Below, in pieces: positions 1-7,621 of a DNA stretch of 64,000 nt. The stretch spans positions 5,572,501 to 5,636,500 of the forward strand of contig NC_014501.1 in the NCBI RefSeq assembly GCF_000147335.1, given 5' to 3'. The stretch's first letter is position 1, and each line of letters opens with the position of its first letter. Under the pieces are notes generated by a model. The model did no database searches. It was given only the letters and a program-made list of their open reading frames with translations, and was not told the DNA's origin. A program made the translations under genes and the position numbers. This DNA is from Gloeothece verrucosa PCC 7822. Lineage in GTDB: Bacteria; Cyanobacteriota; Cyanobacteriia; Cyanobacteriales; Microcystaceae.

Positions 1-768
1 AACCAATTAATTAAGGAACACCAAGGGCGTTTAACGCCGGTGGACTTGTCATTAAAGGCTAATTTAACCGGAGGTGCGGCTAGACGATTTCTGGATCAAA
101 AAGCCGAAGAATATGGTGCCCAACGTAAACAAATGGAAGACAAAGGCACTATTTATTATTTTCTAACTGCCAGCGCATTAGGAAGCATTCTTGATGACAG
201 CGAACCTTTACCTTTATTGCAAGAGGAAACCCAACCCTCAACCTCTAGTCAAGAAAGCCGCACAACAGAAACTCCTCGAGTTGAAACTCCAAAACCCGCC
301 GTCAGTGAAGTTGTTCAACCTGTACCAGTTAAAGATCAGCCATCTGAGTTACCGGTTGAGGAGACATCCACTCCAGTCAAAGATCAGCCATCTGAGTCAC
401 CGGTTGAGGAGACACCCACTCCAGTCAAAGATCAGGCATCTGAGTTACCGGTTGAAGAGACACCCACTCCAGTCGAAACCCCTCAGCCGCTAGACAATTC
501 CACCTCTCAAGAGATAGAAGAAGACAGCGAAACGGCTTTACCAGAAGAACCCGAGACGCAACAGCAAGATTCTACTAATAAGCCTAAGCTAGAACTGATA
601 CAAGCAGATTTAGCCAAGCGTTTAGAAATTAACCCGAGTACGGTGGGAAGGCGAAAATCCGACCCAGATTTTGCTGAGTGGAGTCAGAGTAAAGATCCAG
701 AGGGTATTGCTTGGAGATATAAGCGCAAAAGCAAAACTTTTGTTCCTATAGAGGAGGAGAAAACATGA
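1..768 (+). CDS. C-terminal part of a repeat-containing protein with a terminal helix-turn-helix-like segment (5' end outside window)
   Basis: The frame is open from the first base, so the true start lies upstream; a GTG at 40 is internal. The visible 255 residues begin with a short conserved-looking stretch, then a Pro/Glu/Thr/Ser-rich linker holding three near-identical 16-residue units (PVKDQPSELPVEETST type, about nt 328-471, 48 bp each). The last ~60 residues (LIQADLAKRLEINPSTVGRR and onward) look like a helix-turn-helix followed by a tryptophan-containing wing. I do not recognise the family. DNA binding is inferred only from that C-terminal segment. It ends 118 bp before the NLR pair and is co-directional with it, but nothing shows a shared function. 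Confidence 0.55.
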   Translation, partial: NQLIKEHQGRLTPVDLSLKANLTGGAARRFLDQKAEEYGAQRKQMEDKGTIYYFLTASALGSILDDSEPLPLLQEETQPSTSSQESRTTETPRVETPKPAVSEVVQPVPVKDQPSELPVEETSTPVKDQPSESPVEETPTPVKDQASELPVEETPTPVETPQPLDNSTSQEIEEDSETALPEEPETQQQDSTNKPKLELIQADLAKRLEINPSTVGRRKSDPDFAEWSQSKDPEGIAWRYKRKSKTFVPIEEEKT

Positions 769-886
769 GAAATTAACCCTTTTTGGGATGCGTTAGCCAT
801 AGCAAAACGCATCTCTAGCTATCTCCGTTGGCATAAGAATATAATCAGTATTATTAATCAAATATCGAAATTTTGGTGACATTGCT

Positions 887-1345
887 ATGCCAGATCCAAT
901 CACAACTCTAACAGCAAGCGCGATCACTACTTTAGCATTTCAAGAATTGATCAAGTCCGGTGCCGGAGAATTGGGCAAGAAGTTTACAGGACAGGTGATC
1001 GCTAAAATTGAAGAACTACGCCAAAAGATTGTCAATAAATTGCGCGGCAAAGATAAAAAGCTGGATCAGGCATTACTAGAAGCCCAAAAGGGTGATCCTC
1101 AAGCCATCGCTACAGTGAGTCAACATTTAGATCAAGAGATGAAAGACGCGGCATTTGCCCAAGAGTTACGGACATTAGCGCAGCAAATTCAGCAAGATAT
1201 TGATATTCAGCAGGGTGCAGGGAGTGAAGTTTGGAATGTGATTGGTAAGGCGGAAAAGAATGAATTTATCGATAATAAAGCGCCCATTATTAAAGATAGT
1301 AGTGGTACGGTGACGATTAACTACGGTATGCCGCCTCAATCTTAG
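887..1345 (+). CDS. Small helical effector-like protein ending in an amyloid-signalling-type motif
   Basis: A 152-residue protein with no signal peptide. Residues 1-105 are predicted helical and start with a mildly hydrophobic stretch (TASAITTLAFQELIKSGAG). Residues 113-146 (SEVWNVIGKAEKN..., then APIIKDSSGTVTINY) match, at 24 of 34 positions, residues 9-42 of the NB-ARC protein encoded 92 bp downstream. In known bacterial and fungal NLR systems a short motif is shared between the effector's C-terminus and the NLR's N-terminus, so that the receptor templates amyloid-like assembly of the effector (bacterial amyloid signalling sequences paired with Bell or HeLo-like membrane domains). The layout here is the same. 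That this N-terminal region is a Bell-type pore former is inference. Confidence 0.7.
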   Translation: MPDPITTLTASAITTLAFQELIKSGAGELGKKFTGQVIAKIEELRQKIVNKLRGKDKKLDQALLEAQKGDPQAIATVSQHLDQEMKDAAFAQELRTLAQQIQQDIDIQQGAGSEVWNVIGKAEKNEFIDNKAPIIKDSSGTVTINYGMPPQS

Positions 1346-1437
1346 GAGATGTCATGTCAATTTGATCCCCATAACCTGCCTTATAATAAGGGGGATTAAA
1401 GAATGAAAAAACTATAGGAATCTTAAATTATATTGAT

Positions 1438-4335
1438 ATGATGTCGGACAAAAACGCGAGTTCTGAATCGTGGAATGTAGCTGGTAATGCCCAGAAAAAT
1501 ATCTTTGAGGGAAATACAGCCCCGATAATCAAAGATACCTCGGGAAATGTGACTATTAACTATGCTAATCGCGAAAGTTTCCTTTCGGGGAATCCCTTTA
1601 AACCGCCGCTACCCCGTGAGGGGGGATTATTTGGACGCAAAGAGGATTTAGAAAGGCTGCATAATTTGTTGCAAAGCGGCAGGAATGTTTGTCTGGTGTC
1701 GGGAATGGGTGGGGTAGGTAAAACGGAATTGGCGCGTTTTTATGCCGCTAGTGAAGATTGTAAAACCCTTTTTCCGGGTGGGGTGTTTTATATTGATGTC
1801 AGAAGTGGCAAGGATTTGGCGGCTGATCTTGTGGTGCTGACTAAGTATCATTTTAAGGGAGAAATTCAGCATGATTTATCTCCACAACAAAAATTAATGG
1901 CTTGTTGGGATGTCTGGAAGCGGCAAACAGATAAGGTGTTGCTAATTCTCGATGATTTGTCGGGTTTGGGGAAAAATGTTAGGCAATATTTACCTCCTTC
2001 GGATTTAGTAACTGTGCGGTTGCTGATGACTTCCCGAGAGACTCCTGATAAGCCTATTCCCCAAGAATTAAAGCTAGAAGTTTTGTTACCATCTGCGGCA
2101 AGAGAGTTATTGTCTTCGATTATTGGTAGACAAAGAGTTGATGCAGAACTACAAGAAACGGACAAGCTTTGTGAGGAGTTGGGTTATTTGCCTTTAGCGT
2201 TGGAACTGGTGGGTTATTATCTCGATGATGAGGATTATCAAGAATTATCCCTGTCAGCGATGCGGGTTAAGTTAAAAGAAAAGGTTCAGCATCCTTCTTT
2301 GTCACCGGAAGATGTACCGATGGGGATGAAGGCGACAAGAGGTGTTCAAGCGGCATTTGATCTCAGTTGGGATGAGTTGACACCGCAAGCTAAACATCTC
2401 GCTTGTGTGTTGGGTGCGTTTGGGGATGCGGCTATTCATTGGGGTTTGGTGACAGCAATATATAAAATTTTACAAGGAGAGTCCTTTAGTGAGGATAATC
2501 TTAAAGACCGTTGGTTAAAATCTCTGCGAAAGCTTCACCTCGTCCGCACTGTAAAAACGGATATTTATAATTTGCATCCCCTCATTAGGGATTATTTGGG
2601 GGAACAGTTGAAAAAGCATTGCCAATACAGCGAGATTAAACAGGCTTTTTGTGATGTGTTTAGTAATGTTGCTAGGAAGGTTGATCAATCTATTGCTCTT
2701 GAGACATTCAATCTGATTGAACCCCATTTAAAAAAAATGATAGCTTGGTGTGAGGGGAATCAAGACACTCAATTGGCTTTTTCCTTAAATCAATTAGCTT
2801 TACTCTACTATTCCCAAGGCCGGTACGAGCAAGCAGAACCCCTGTATAAACAAGCCTTAGAACTGAGAAAACGCCTTTTAGGAGACAATCATCCGGATGT
2901 GGCAAGTTCCCTCAACAATTTAGCAGGACTCTACTATTCCCAAGGCCGGTACGAGCAAGCAGAACCCCTGTATAAACAAGCCTTAGAACTGAGAAAACGC
3001 CTTTTAGGAGACAATCATCCGGATGTGGCAAGTTCCCTCAACAATTTAGCAGGACTCTACTCTTCCCAAGGCCGGTACGAGGAAGCCGAACCCCTGTATA
3101 AACAAGCCTTAGAACTGAGAAAACGCCTTTTAGGAGACAATCATCCGGATGTGGCAAGTTCCCTCAACAATTTAGCAGGACTCTACTCTTCCCAAGGCCG
3201 GTACGAGGAAGCCGAACCCCTGTATAAACAAGCCTTAGAACTGAGAAAACGCCTTTTAGGAGACAATCATCCAAATGTGGCAACTTCCCTCAACAATTTA
3301 GCAGGACTCTACGATTCCCAAGGCAGGTACGAGGAAGCCGAACCCCTGTATAAACAAGCCTTAGAACTGAGTAAACGCCTTTTAGGAGACAATCATCCGG
3401 ATGTGGCAACTTCCCTCAACAATTTAGCAGGACTCTACTCTTCCCAAGGCCGGTACGAGCAAGCCGAACCCCTGTATAAACAAGCCTTAGAACTGAGTAA
3501 ACGCCTTTTAGGAGACAATCATCCGGATGTGGCAACTTCCCTCAACAATTTAGCCGCACTCTACGATTCCCAAGGCCGGTACGAGGAAGCCGAACCCCTG
3601 TATAAACAAGCATTAGAACTGAGTAAACGCCTTTTAGGAGACAATCATCCAAATGTGGCAACTTCCCTCAACAATTTAGCCGCACTCTACGATTCCCAAG
3701 GCCGGTACGAGGAAGCCGAACCCCTGTATAAACAAGCCTTAGAACTGATAAAACGCCTTTTAGGAGACAATCATCCGGATGTCGCCACTTCCCTCAACAA
3801 TTTAGCCGCACTCTACGATTCCCAAGGCCGGTACGAGGAAGCCGAACCCCTGTATAAACAAGCCTTAGAACTGAGAAAACGCCTTTTAGGAGACAATCAT
3901 CCAAATGTGGCAAGTTCCCTCAACAATTTAGCAGGACTCTACGATTCCCAAGGCAGGTACGAGGAAGCCGAACCCCTGTATAAACAAGCCTTAGAACTGA
4001 GTAAACGCCTTTTAGGAGACAATCATCCAAATGTCGCCACTTCCCTCAACAATTTAGCAGGACTCTACTCTTCCCAAGGCAGGTACGAGGAAGCCGAACC
4101 CCTGTATAAACAAGCCTTAGAACTGAGAAAACGCCTTTTAGGAGACAATCATCCAAATGTGGCAACTTCCCTCAACAATTTAGCAGGACTCTACTATTCC
4201 CAAGGCAGGTACGAGCAAGCCGAACCCCTGTATAAACAAGCCTTACAAATTTGTGAACAGACCCTAGGAGTAGCACATCCAAATAGTATAACTATTGGGG
4301 GAAATTATGCTCAATGTCTTCGTCGTGGAAGATAA
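1438..4335 (+). CDS. NLR-like STAND protein: N-terminal amyloid-type motif, NB-ARC ATPase, twelve TPRs
   Basis: A 965-residue protein, and a likely signalling receptor. Residues 9-42 carry the same motif as the C-terminus of the upstream protein. NB-ARC follows: P-loop GMGGVGKTE at 89-97, Walker B LLILDDL at 168-174, sensor-like LMTSRE at 196-201 and the GLPLAL-type box LGYLPLALEL at 248-257, then a winged-helix region to about 400. The C-terminus is a solenoid of twelve 42-residue kinesin-light-chain-type TPRs (NLAGLYxSQGRYEEAEPLYK), residues ~450-953. Start: ATG at 1438 or the next codon; both keep the motif. NLRs of this design are thought to bind a ligand through the repeats, oligomerise on ATP exchange and activate the effector. 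Anti-phage defence or cell death is the likely role but is not shown here. Confidence 0.85.
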   Translation: MMSDKNASSESWNVAGNAQKNIFEGNTAPIIKDTSGNVTINYANRESFLSGNPFKPPLPREGGLFGRKEDLERLHNLLQSGRNVCLVSGMGGVGKTELARFYAASEDCKTLFPGGVFYIDVRSGKDLAADLVVLTKYHFKGEIQHDLSPQQKLMACWDVWKRQTDKVLLILDDLSGLGKNVRQYLPPSDLVTVRLLMTSRETPDKPIPQELKLEVLLPSAARELLSSIIGRQRVDAELQETDKLCEELGYLPLALELVGYYLDDEDYQELSLSAMRVKLKEKVQHPSLSPEDVPMGMKATRGVQAAFDLSWDELTPQAKHLACVLGAFGDAAIHWGLVTAIYKILQGESFSEDNLKDRWLKSLRKLHLVRTVKTDIYNLHPLIRDYLGEQLKKHCQYSEIKQAFCDVFSNVARKVDQSIALETFNLIEPHLKKMIAWCEGNQDTQLAFSLNQLALLYYSQGRYEQAEPLYKQALELRKRLLGDNHPDVASSLNNLAGLYYSQGRYEQAEPLYKQALELRKRLLGDNHPDVASSLNNLAGLYSSQGRYEEAEPLYKQALELRKRLLGDNHPDVASSLNNLAGLYSSQGRYEEAEPLYKQALELRKRLLGDNHPNVATSLNNLAGLYDSQGRYEEAEPLYKQALELSKRLLGDNHPDVATSLNNLAGLYSSQGRYEQAEPLYKQALELSKRLLGDNHPDVATSLNNLAALYDSQGRYEEAEPLYKQALELSKRLLGDNHPNVATSLNNLAALYDSQGRYEEAEPLYKQALELIKRLLGDNHPDVATSLNNLAALYDSQGRYEEAEPLYKQALELRKRLLGDNHPNVASSLNNLAGLYDSQGRYEEAEPLYKQALELSKRLLGDNHPNVATSLNNLAGLYSSQGRYEEAEPLYKQALELRKRLLGDNHPNVATSLNNLAGLYYSQGRYEQAEPLYKQALQICEQTLGVAHPNSITIGGNYAQCLRRGR
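2785..4296 (+). repeat. Twelve tandem 126-bp TPR-coding repeats
   Basis: Direct reading shows twelve consecutive 126-bp units, starting at 2785, 2911, 3037 and so on. Most differ at only a few positions, such as GAC/AAC in the Asp/Asn-Val codon and TAT/TCT/GAT in the variable codon after CTCTAC. Only the first and last units are clearly diverged. DNA-level identity beyond protein constraint implies recent duplication or continuing gene conversion, so copy number probably varies between strains and may be misassembled. Confidence 0.95.
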
Positions 4336-4353
4336 TTCAGCATCAAACTAAAT

Positions 4354-4800
4354 ATGAAAATCTACTTAGATACTAGCGCTCTCAATCGTATTTTTGATGA
4401 TCGCTCTCAGGTACGTATTGCCCTTGAAGCTATAGCAGTACAATCTATTCTATTACTAATTCAAGAAGGTACTGTCGAACTAATTGCATCAGACGCACTT
4501 GCCTACGAAATCTCTCGCAACCCTTATCCCCAAAATAAGATGACTGCCTTCAGGATTTTGCAACTTGCTAACTCTTATCAAGCATTTACAACCGAAACGC
4601 TACATCGTGGGCAAGAACTGGAAATAGGCGATAATATTGGTAAACTAGATGCTTTACATCTAGCCTGTGCTGAGTCTCAACAAGTTGATTTCTTTATTAC
4701 TTGCGATGATCGCATCATCAAACGCTATAAAGGTATAATGCGTTTGTGTAATCCTGTCGATTTTATTTTACTAATGACCCAATCAGGAGATACTATATGA
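4354..4800 (+). CDS. PIN-domain protein, probable VapC-like toxin
   Basis: A 148-residue PIN-fold protein. The first acidic residue is in the N-terminal strand (MKIYLDTSALNRIF), later acidic residues are in KLDALHLACAE, and the final Asp pair is in ITCDDRIIKRY. These are the metal-binding positions of PIN ribonucleases. The stop overlaps the start of the next gene by 4 bp (ATGA), the usual arrangement of a toxin-antitoxin operon, though here the PIN gene comes first. It lies 18 bp after the NLR gene and could be read through from it. Cleavage of RNA by the product is family knowledge; a tRNA or mRNA target cannot be inferred. Confidence 0.75.
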   Translation: MKIYLDTSALNRIFDDRSQVRIALEAIAVQSILLLIQEGTVELIASDALAYEISRNPYPQNKMTAFRILQLANSYQAFTTETLHRGQELEIGDNIGKLDALHLACAESQQVDFFITCDDRIIKRYKGIMRLCNPVDFILLMTQSGDTI

Positions 4801-5024
4801 GCCTCTATTTTCCTAATCTGCCTCAAAATACAGAATTACAGCGAGAAGCTATTGAAATCCTGAGTAAACAAATGGGGATCGCCAAGACTGCAATTTTTAT
4901 GAGTAATACTTTTTGGCAACCAACAGACTATCTAGAAATTAAAGATCGCCTGTTTGCTGATGAAACTGTTGCTAGTCTTTATGAAAAAGTTATTCTTTGG
5001 CGCGAACAAACTCAGAAACCATAG
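4797..5024 (+). CDS. Small protein translationally coupled to the PIN gene, possible antitoxin
   Basis: A 75-residue protein whose ATG overlaps the stop of the PIN-domain gene. It has no clear DNA-binding fold. The sequence is helical and acidic (NTELQREAIEILSKQMGIAKTA..., then ...DETVASLYEKVILWREQ). Size, overlap and position make a partner of the PIN protein likely. I do not recognise a named family, so antitoxin is an inference from position alone. Confidence 0.6.
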   Translation: MSLYFPNLPQNTELQREAIEILSKQMGIAKTAIFMSNTFWQPTDYLEIKDRLFADETVASLYEKVILWREQTQKP

Positions 5025-5059
5025 GATTACAGCAACAAAAAAAACACCGCAAAAAAATT

Positions 5060-5311
5060 ATGAAAGGAATTCAGTTTGTAATAGACGACCAAGGCCAAAA
5101 AACCGCCGTTGTCATCGATTTAAAACAATGGGGTAAAGTATGGGAAGAGTTTTATCAAATTTTGCTCACCCATATTTCTAACAATGAAGAGTGGTTACAT
5201 CAATCTCCTCTGCAAGAAAAATTAGACCAAGCTTTAGAATGGAATGCTAACCACCCGCCGCAGGTTTCAGATTTAGCGGCATTAGAAATCCAATTAAAGA
5301 ATTATGAGTAG
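5060..5311 (+). CDS. Antitoxin-like protein (orphan)
   Basis: An 83-residue protein starting at the ATG at 5060, in the same frame as a longer, poorer start at 4997. The sequence IQFVIDDQGQKTAVVIDLKQWGKVWEEFY matches a cyanobacterial antitoxin type in which a short beta-rich N-terminus (self-described use: DNA binding or dimerisation) precedes a helical toxin-binding tail. These genes usually precede a RelE/ParE-type toxin. Here the 44 bp before the convergent malQ gene leave no room for one, so it is an orphan or follows the PIN operon as an extra antitoxin. Confidence 0.55.
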   Translation: MKGIQFVIDDQGQKTAVVIDLKQWGKVWEEFYQILLTHISNNEEWLHQSPLQEKLDQALEWNANHPPQVSDLAALEIQLKNYE

Positions 5312-5355
5312 CCCCCATCATAGTATTCATTCAATCACTTTAATCATAGTCAAGA

Positions 5356-6855
5356 TTAGCGGCTATACAATTGAGTCACCTTAAGCAAACGCTGACTCAA
5401 CTCCTGAGTCAACAAATCAGAAGAGGTATAACGCCAGCGCCAGTTATCCTCATTCTTACTCGGATCATTCATCCTCGCGCGGTTATCTAACCCCAAAACA
5501 TCCTGTAACTGAACGATCGCCAGATTCGCCACCGAAGCAAAACCCAAACGCAACAACACCCAATTAATCTCCTTAATCTCTTCCGGTGAACTATAACCTA
5601 AATACTCAGCAACACGCCGCTTTTCCTCATCACTTGCTTTCTCCCACCAACCAATCGCCGTATCATTATCATGAGTACCGATATAAACCGCACAATTTTT
5701 CACATAATGATGGGGTAAATAAGCATTTTCTGTATCCCCATCAAAAGCAAACAGTAAAATCCGCATACCCGGAAACTCAAATTGATCCCGTAACGCTTCT
5801 ACCTCTGGGGTAATAATGCCCAAATCTTCTGCTAATACCGGCAAACTTCCCAAACGCCGCCCCAATTTCTCAAAAAACTCCTCACCCGGCGCTTTAACCC
5901 ATTCTCCATTAATAGCAGTTTCTTCCCCTGCCGGAACTTGCCAATAAGCCTCAAAGCCGCGAAAATGATCGATACGAACAAAATCGGCATATTGTAACGT
6001 CGCTTCAAAGCGCTTAAACCACCATTCATAATCGGTTTTTTGTAGATAATCCCAGTTATAAACCGGATTGCCCCAAAGTTGCCCGGTAGCGCTGAAATAA
6101 TCCGGCGGAACACCTGCAATATAAGTCGATTCAAGAGTTTGAGGGTCTAATTTAAAACATTGAGGATTCGCCCAAACATCCGCACTGTTATAGCAAACAT
6201 AAATGGAAATATCGCCAATAATTTTAATATTTTTATTATTAGCATAAGCCCTTAAGGCTTTCCATTGTTCAAAGAATTTAAATTGTAAGAAATTATGATA
6301 ATTAATTGAATCTTTTAGGCTTTCTGTTTTAGCTTTTATCGCTTCGGGTTCTCGCCGCGCGATCCCGGTTTCCCATTGATTCCAATTTTTGCCGCCATTC
6401 TCTTCTAAAAGCGCCATGAATAGGGAATAATCCTCTAACCAGGCTGATTGTTCCTGACAAAATTGTTCATACTCAGAACTCGGTTTAAACCTCGAATAAG
6501 CCAGTTTTAGAAATTGAGTCTTATGGGGGATGACGCGATTAAAATTAACAATATTGGGGTCATCCTGATCTGAGTCAGGAAGCGGCGTTAATTCATCGGC
6601 CTGAAGTAAACCCTCTTCCACGAGACGATCAAGACTAATCAGTAAATGATTCCCCGCAAAAGCACTAAAATTCATGGTGTAGGGGGAATGTTCGTAACCA
6701 GTGGGCCCAAGAGGTAAAATTTGCCATAACTTTTGACCACTTGCTTCGAGAAAATCAATAAATCGATAAGCTGATTCTCCTAAATCCCCAATGCCAAAAC
6801 GACTAGGTAAGCTAGTTGGCTGTAAAATAATCCCACTGGAACGTTCAAAATTCAT
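5356..6855 (-). CDS. malQ: 4-alpha-glucanotransferase (amylomaltase)
   Basis: A 499-residue GH77 enzyme that transfers alpha-1,4-glucan segments between oligosaccharides, releasing glucose; in cyanobacteria it acts in glycogen breakdown. The N-terminal SSGIILQPTSLPSRFGIGDLG, the substrate-loop GVPPDYFSATGQLWGNPVY, the nucleophile region DFVRIDHFRGFEAYW, the acid/base AEDLGIITPEV and the stabilising GTHDNDT are all present. Length equals the family norm. The gene is convergent with the preceding toxin-antitoxin genes and is transcribed away from the HicB-like gene. No adjacent glycogen genes are present, but treS-maltokinase lies 0.8 kb away. Confidence 0.96.
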   Translation of the reverse strand: MNFERSSGIILQPTSLPSRFGIGDLGESAYRFIDFLEASGQKLWQILPLGPTGYEHSPYTMNFSAFAGNHLLISLDRLVEEGLLQADELTPLPDSDQDDPNIVNFNRVIPHKTQFLKLAYSRFKPSSEYEQFCQEQSAWLEDYSLFMALLEENGGKNWNQWETGIARREPEAIKAKTESLKDSINYHNFLQFKFFEQWKALRAYANNKNIKIIGDISIYVCYNSADVWANPQCFKLDPQTLESTYIAGVPPDYFSATGQLWGNPVYNWDYLQKTDYEWWFKRFEATLQYADFVRIDHFRGFEAYWQVPAGEETAINGEWVKAPGEEFFEKLGRRLGSLPVLAEDLGIITPEVEALRDQFEFPGMRILLFAFDGDTENAYLPHHYVKNCAVYIGTHDNDTAIGWWEKASDEEKRRVAEYLGYSSPEEIKEINWVLLRLGFASVANLAIVQLQDVLGLDNRARMNDPSKNEDNWRWRYTSSDLLTQELSQRLLKVTQLYSR

Positions 6856-6957
6856 ACTTGAGTCTAAAATCTAGCTACTCGGATCAGAATAACTCTATTT
6901 TACCCTTTACTTCAATCAAACAATAGATAGATTTTTACTTGGGGGAAAAAATAACGA

Positions 6958-7164
6958 ATGCGTTACGCCATTATTATTGAAAAAGCGGAAGGAAATTATT
7001 CAGCTTATGTTCCTGATTTACCGGGTTGTGTCACCACAGGTATAACTCTTGAAGAGATCGAAAAAAATATGAAAGAAGCGATTCAATTTCATTTAGATGG
7101 TTTAAGCGAAGAAGGATTACCTATTCCTGAACCCACAACTTTTTGTGAATATATTGAAGCTTAA
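6958..7164 (+). CDS. HicB-like antitoxin without adjacent HicA
   Basis: A 68-residue protein of the HicB fold: RYAIIIEKAEGNYSAYVPDLPGC followed by TLEEIEKNMKEAIQFHLDGL. It is short and lacks a C-terminal DNA-binding helix-turn-helix or ribbon-helix-helix domain. HicB proteins normally pair with the small dsRNA-binding-fold ribonuclease HicA. No HicA-type frame lies on either side: malQ is divergent upstream, and downstream is a decayed PEP-CTERM frame. Single HicB-like genes of this length are common in cyanobacteria, and this one may act as an orphan. Confidence 0.8.
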   Translation: MRYAIIIEKAEGNYSAYVPDLPGCVTTGITLEEIEKNMKEAIQFHLDGLSEEGLPIPEPTTFCEYIEA

Positions 7165-7234
7165 AATCTTAAAAAATTGGGTGGGGATTTACCCCCCTTA
7201 ACCCAGTAACTAAAAAATAATTGATGATCAGCTT

Positions 7235-7417
7235 CTATTTGGACTTTGATAGAGGTTTAAAAGCCGCTCCCAAACCCACTATACAGACAGCCGCTAACAG
7301 ACTTACGGGTTGAGATTCAGGAATACTCGTGGGAGAAGAAGCCGCCGCAAAATGATAAACCATCTCGGTTGTAGAGGGATAAGTATTTATTTCTGTTAAA
7401 GATTGAATAAAGCCCAA
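7235..7417 (-). pseudogene. Remnant of a PEP-CTERM-sorted protein
   Basis: The frame encodes a typical PEP-CTERM sorting tail: SIPESQPVSLLAAV, a short hydrophobic segment (VCIVGLGAAF) and a basic end (KPLSKSK). Only about 45 residues precede it. The frame has no ATG: a TTG is the only candidate start, and a TAG blocks it 18 bp upstream. The signal peptide and the body of an exported protein are missing. This is most likely the 3' end of a decayed exported-protein gene. The rest of the 7165-7621 spacer holds nothing I recognise. Confidence 0.6.
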
Positions 7418-7621
7418 GCTAACTGACGTAAAGTTCTAAAATCCTAACGACCTAAAATATTAGTAATTAAACCCTTTGCCAGTAGGAAATTGATTGATCT
7501 ATTAGCCAGCCAAAGATATAAGCAAGTCGCGCTAAGAAGATTTATACCGATAGGATGAGGAAATAAAGCAAGAGCTACAGTAAAATAACAGTTTATGACC
7601 AGAAAATGACGAGAAACCAGC

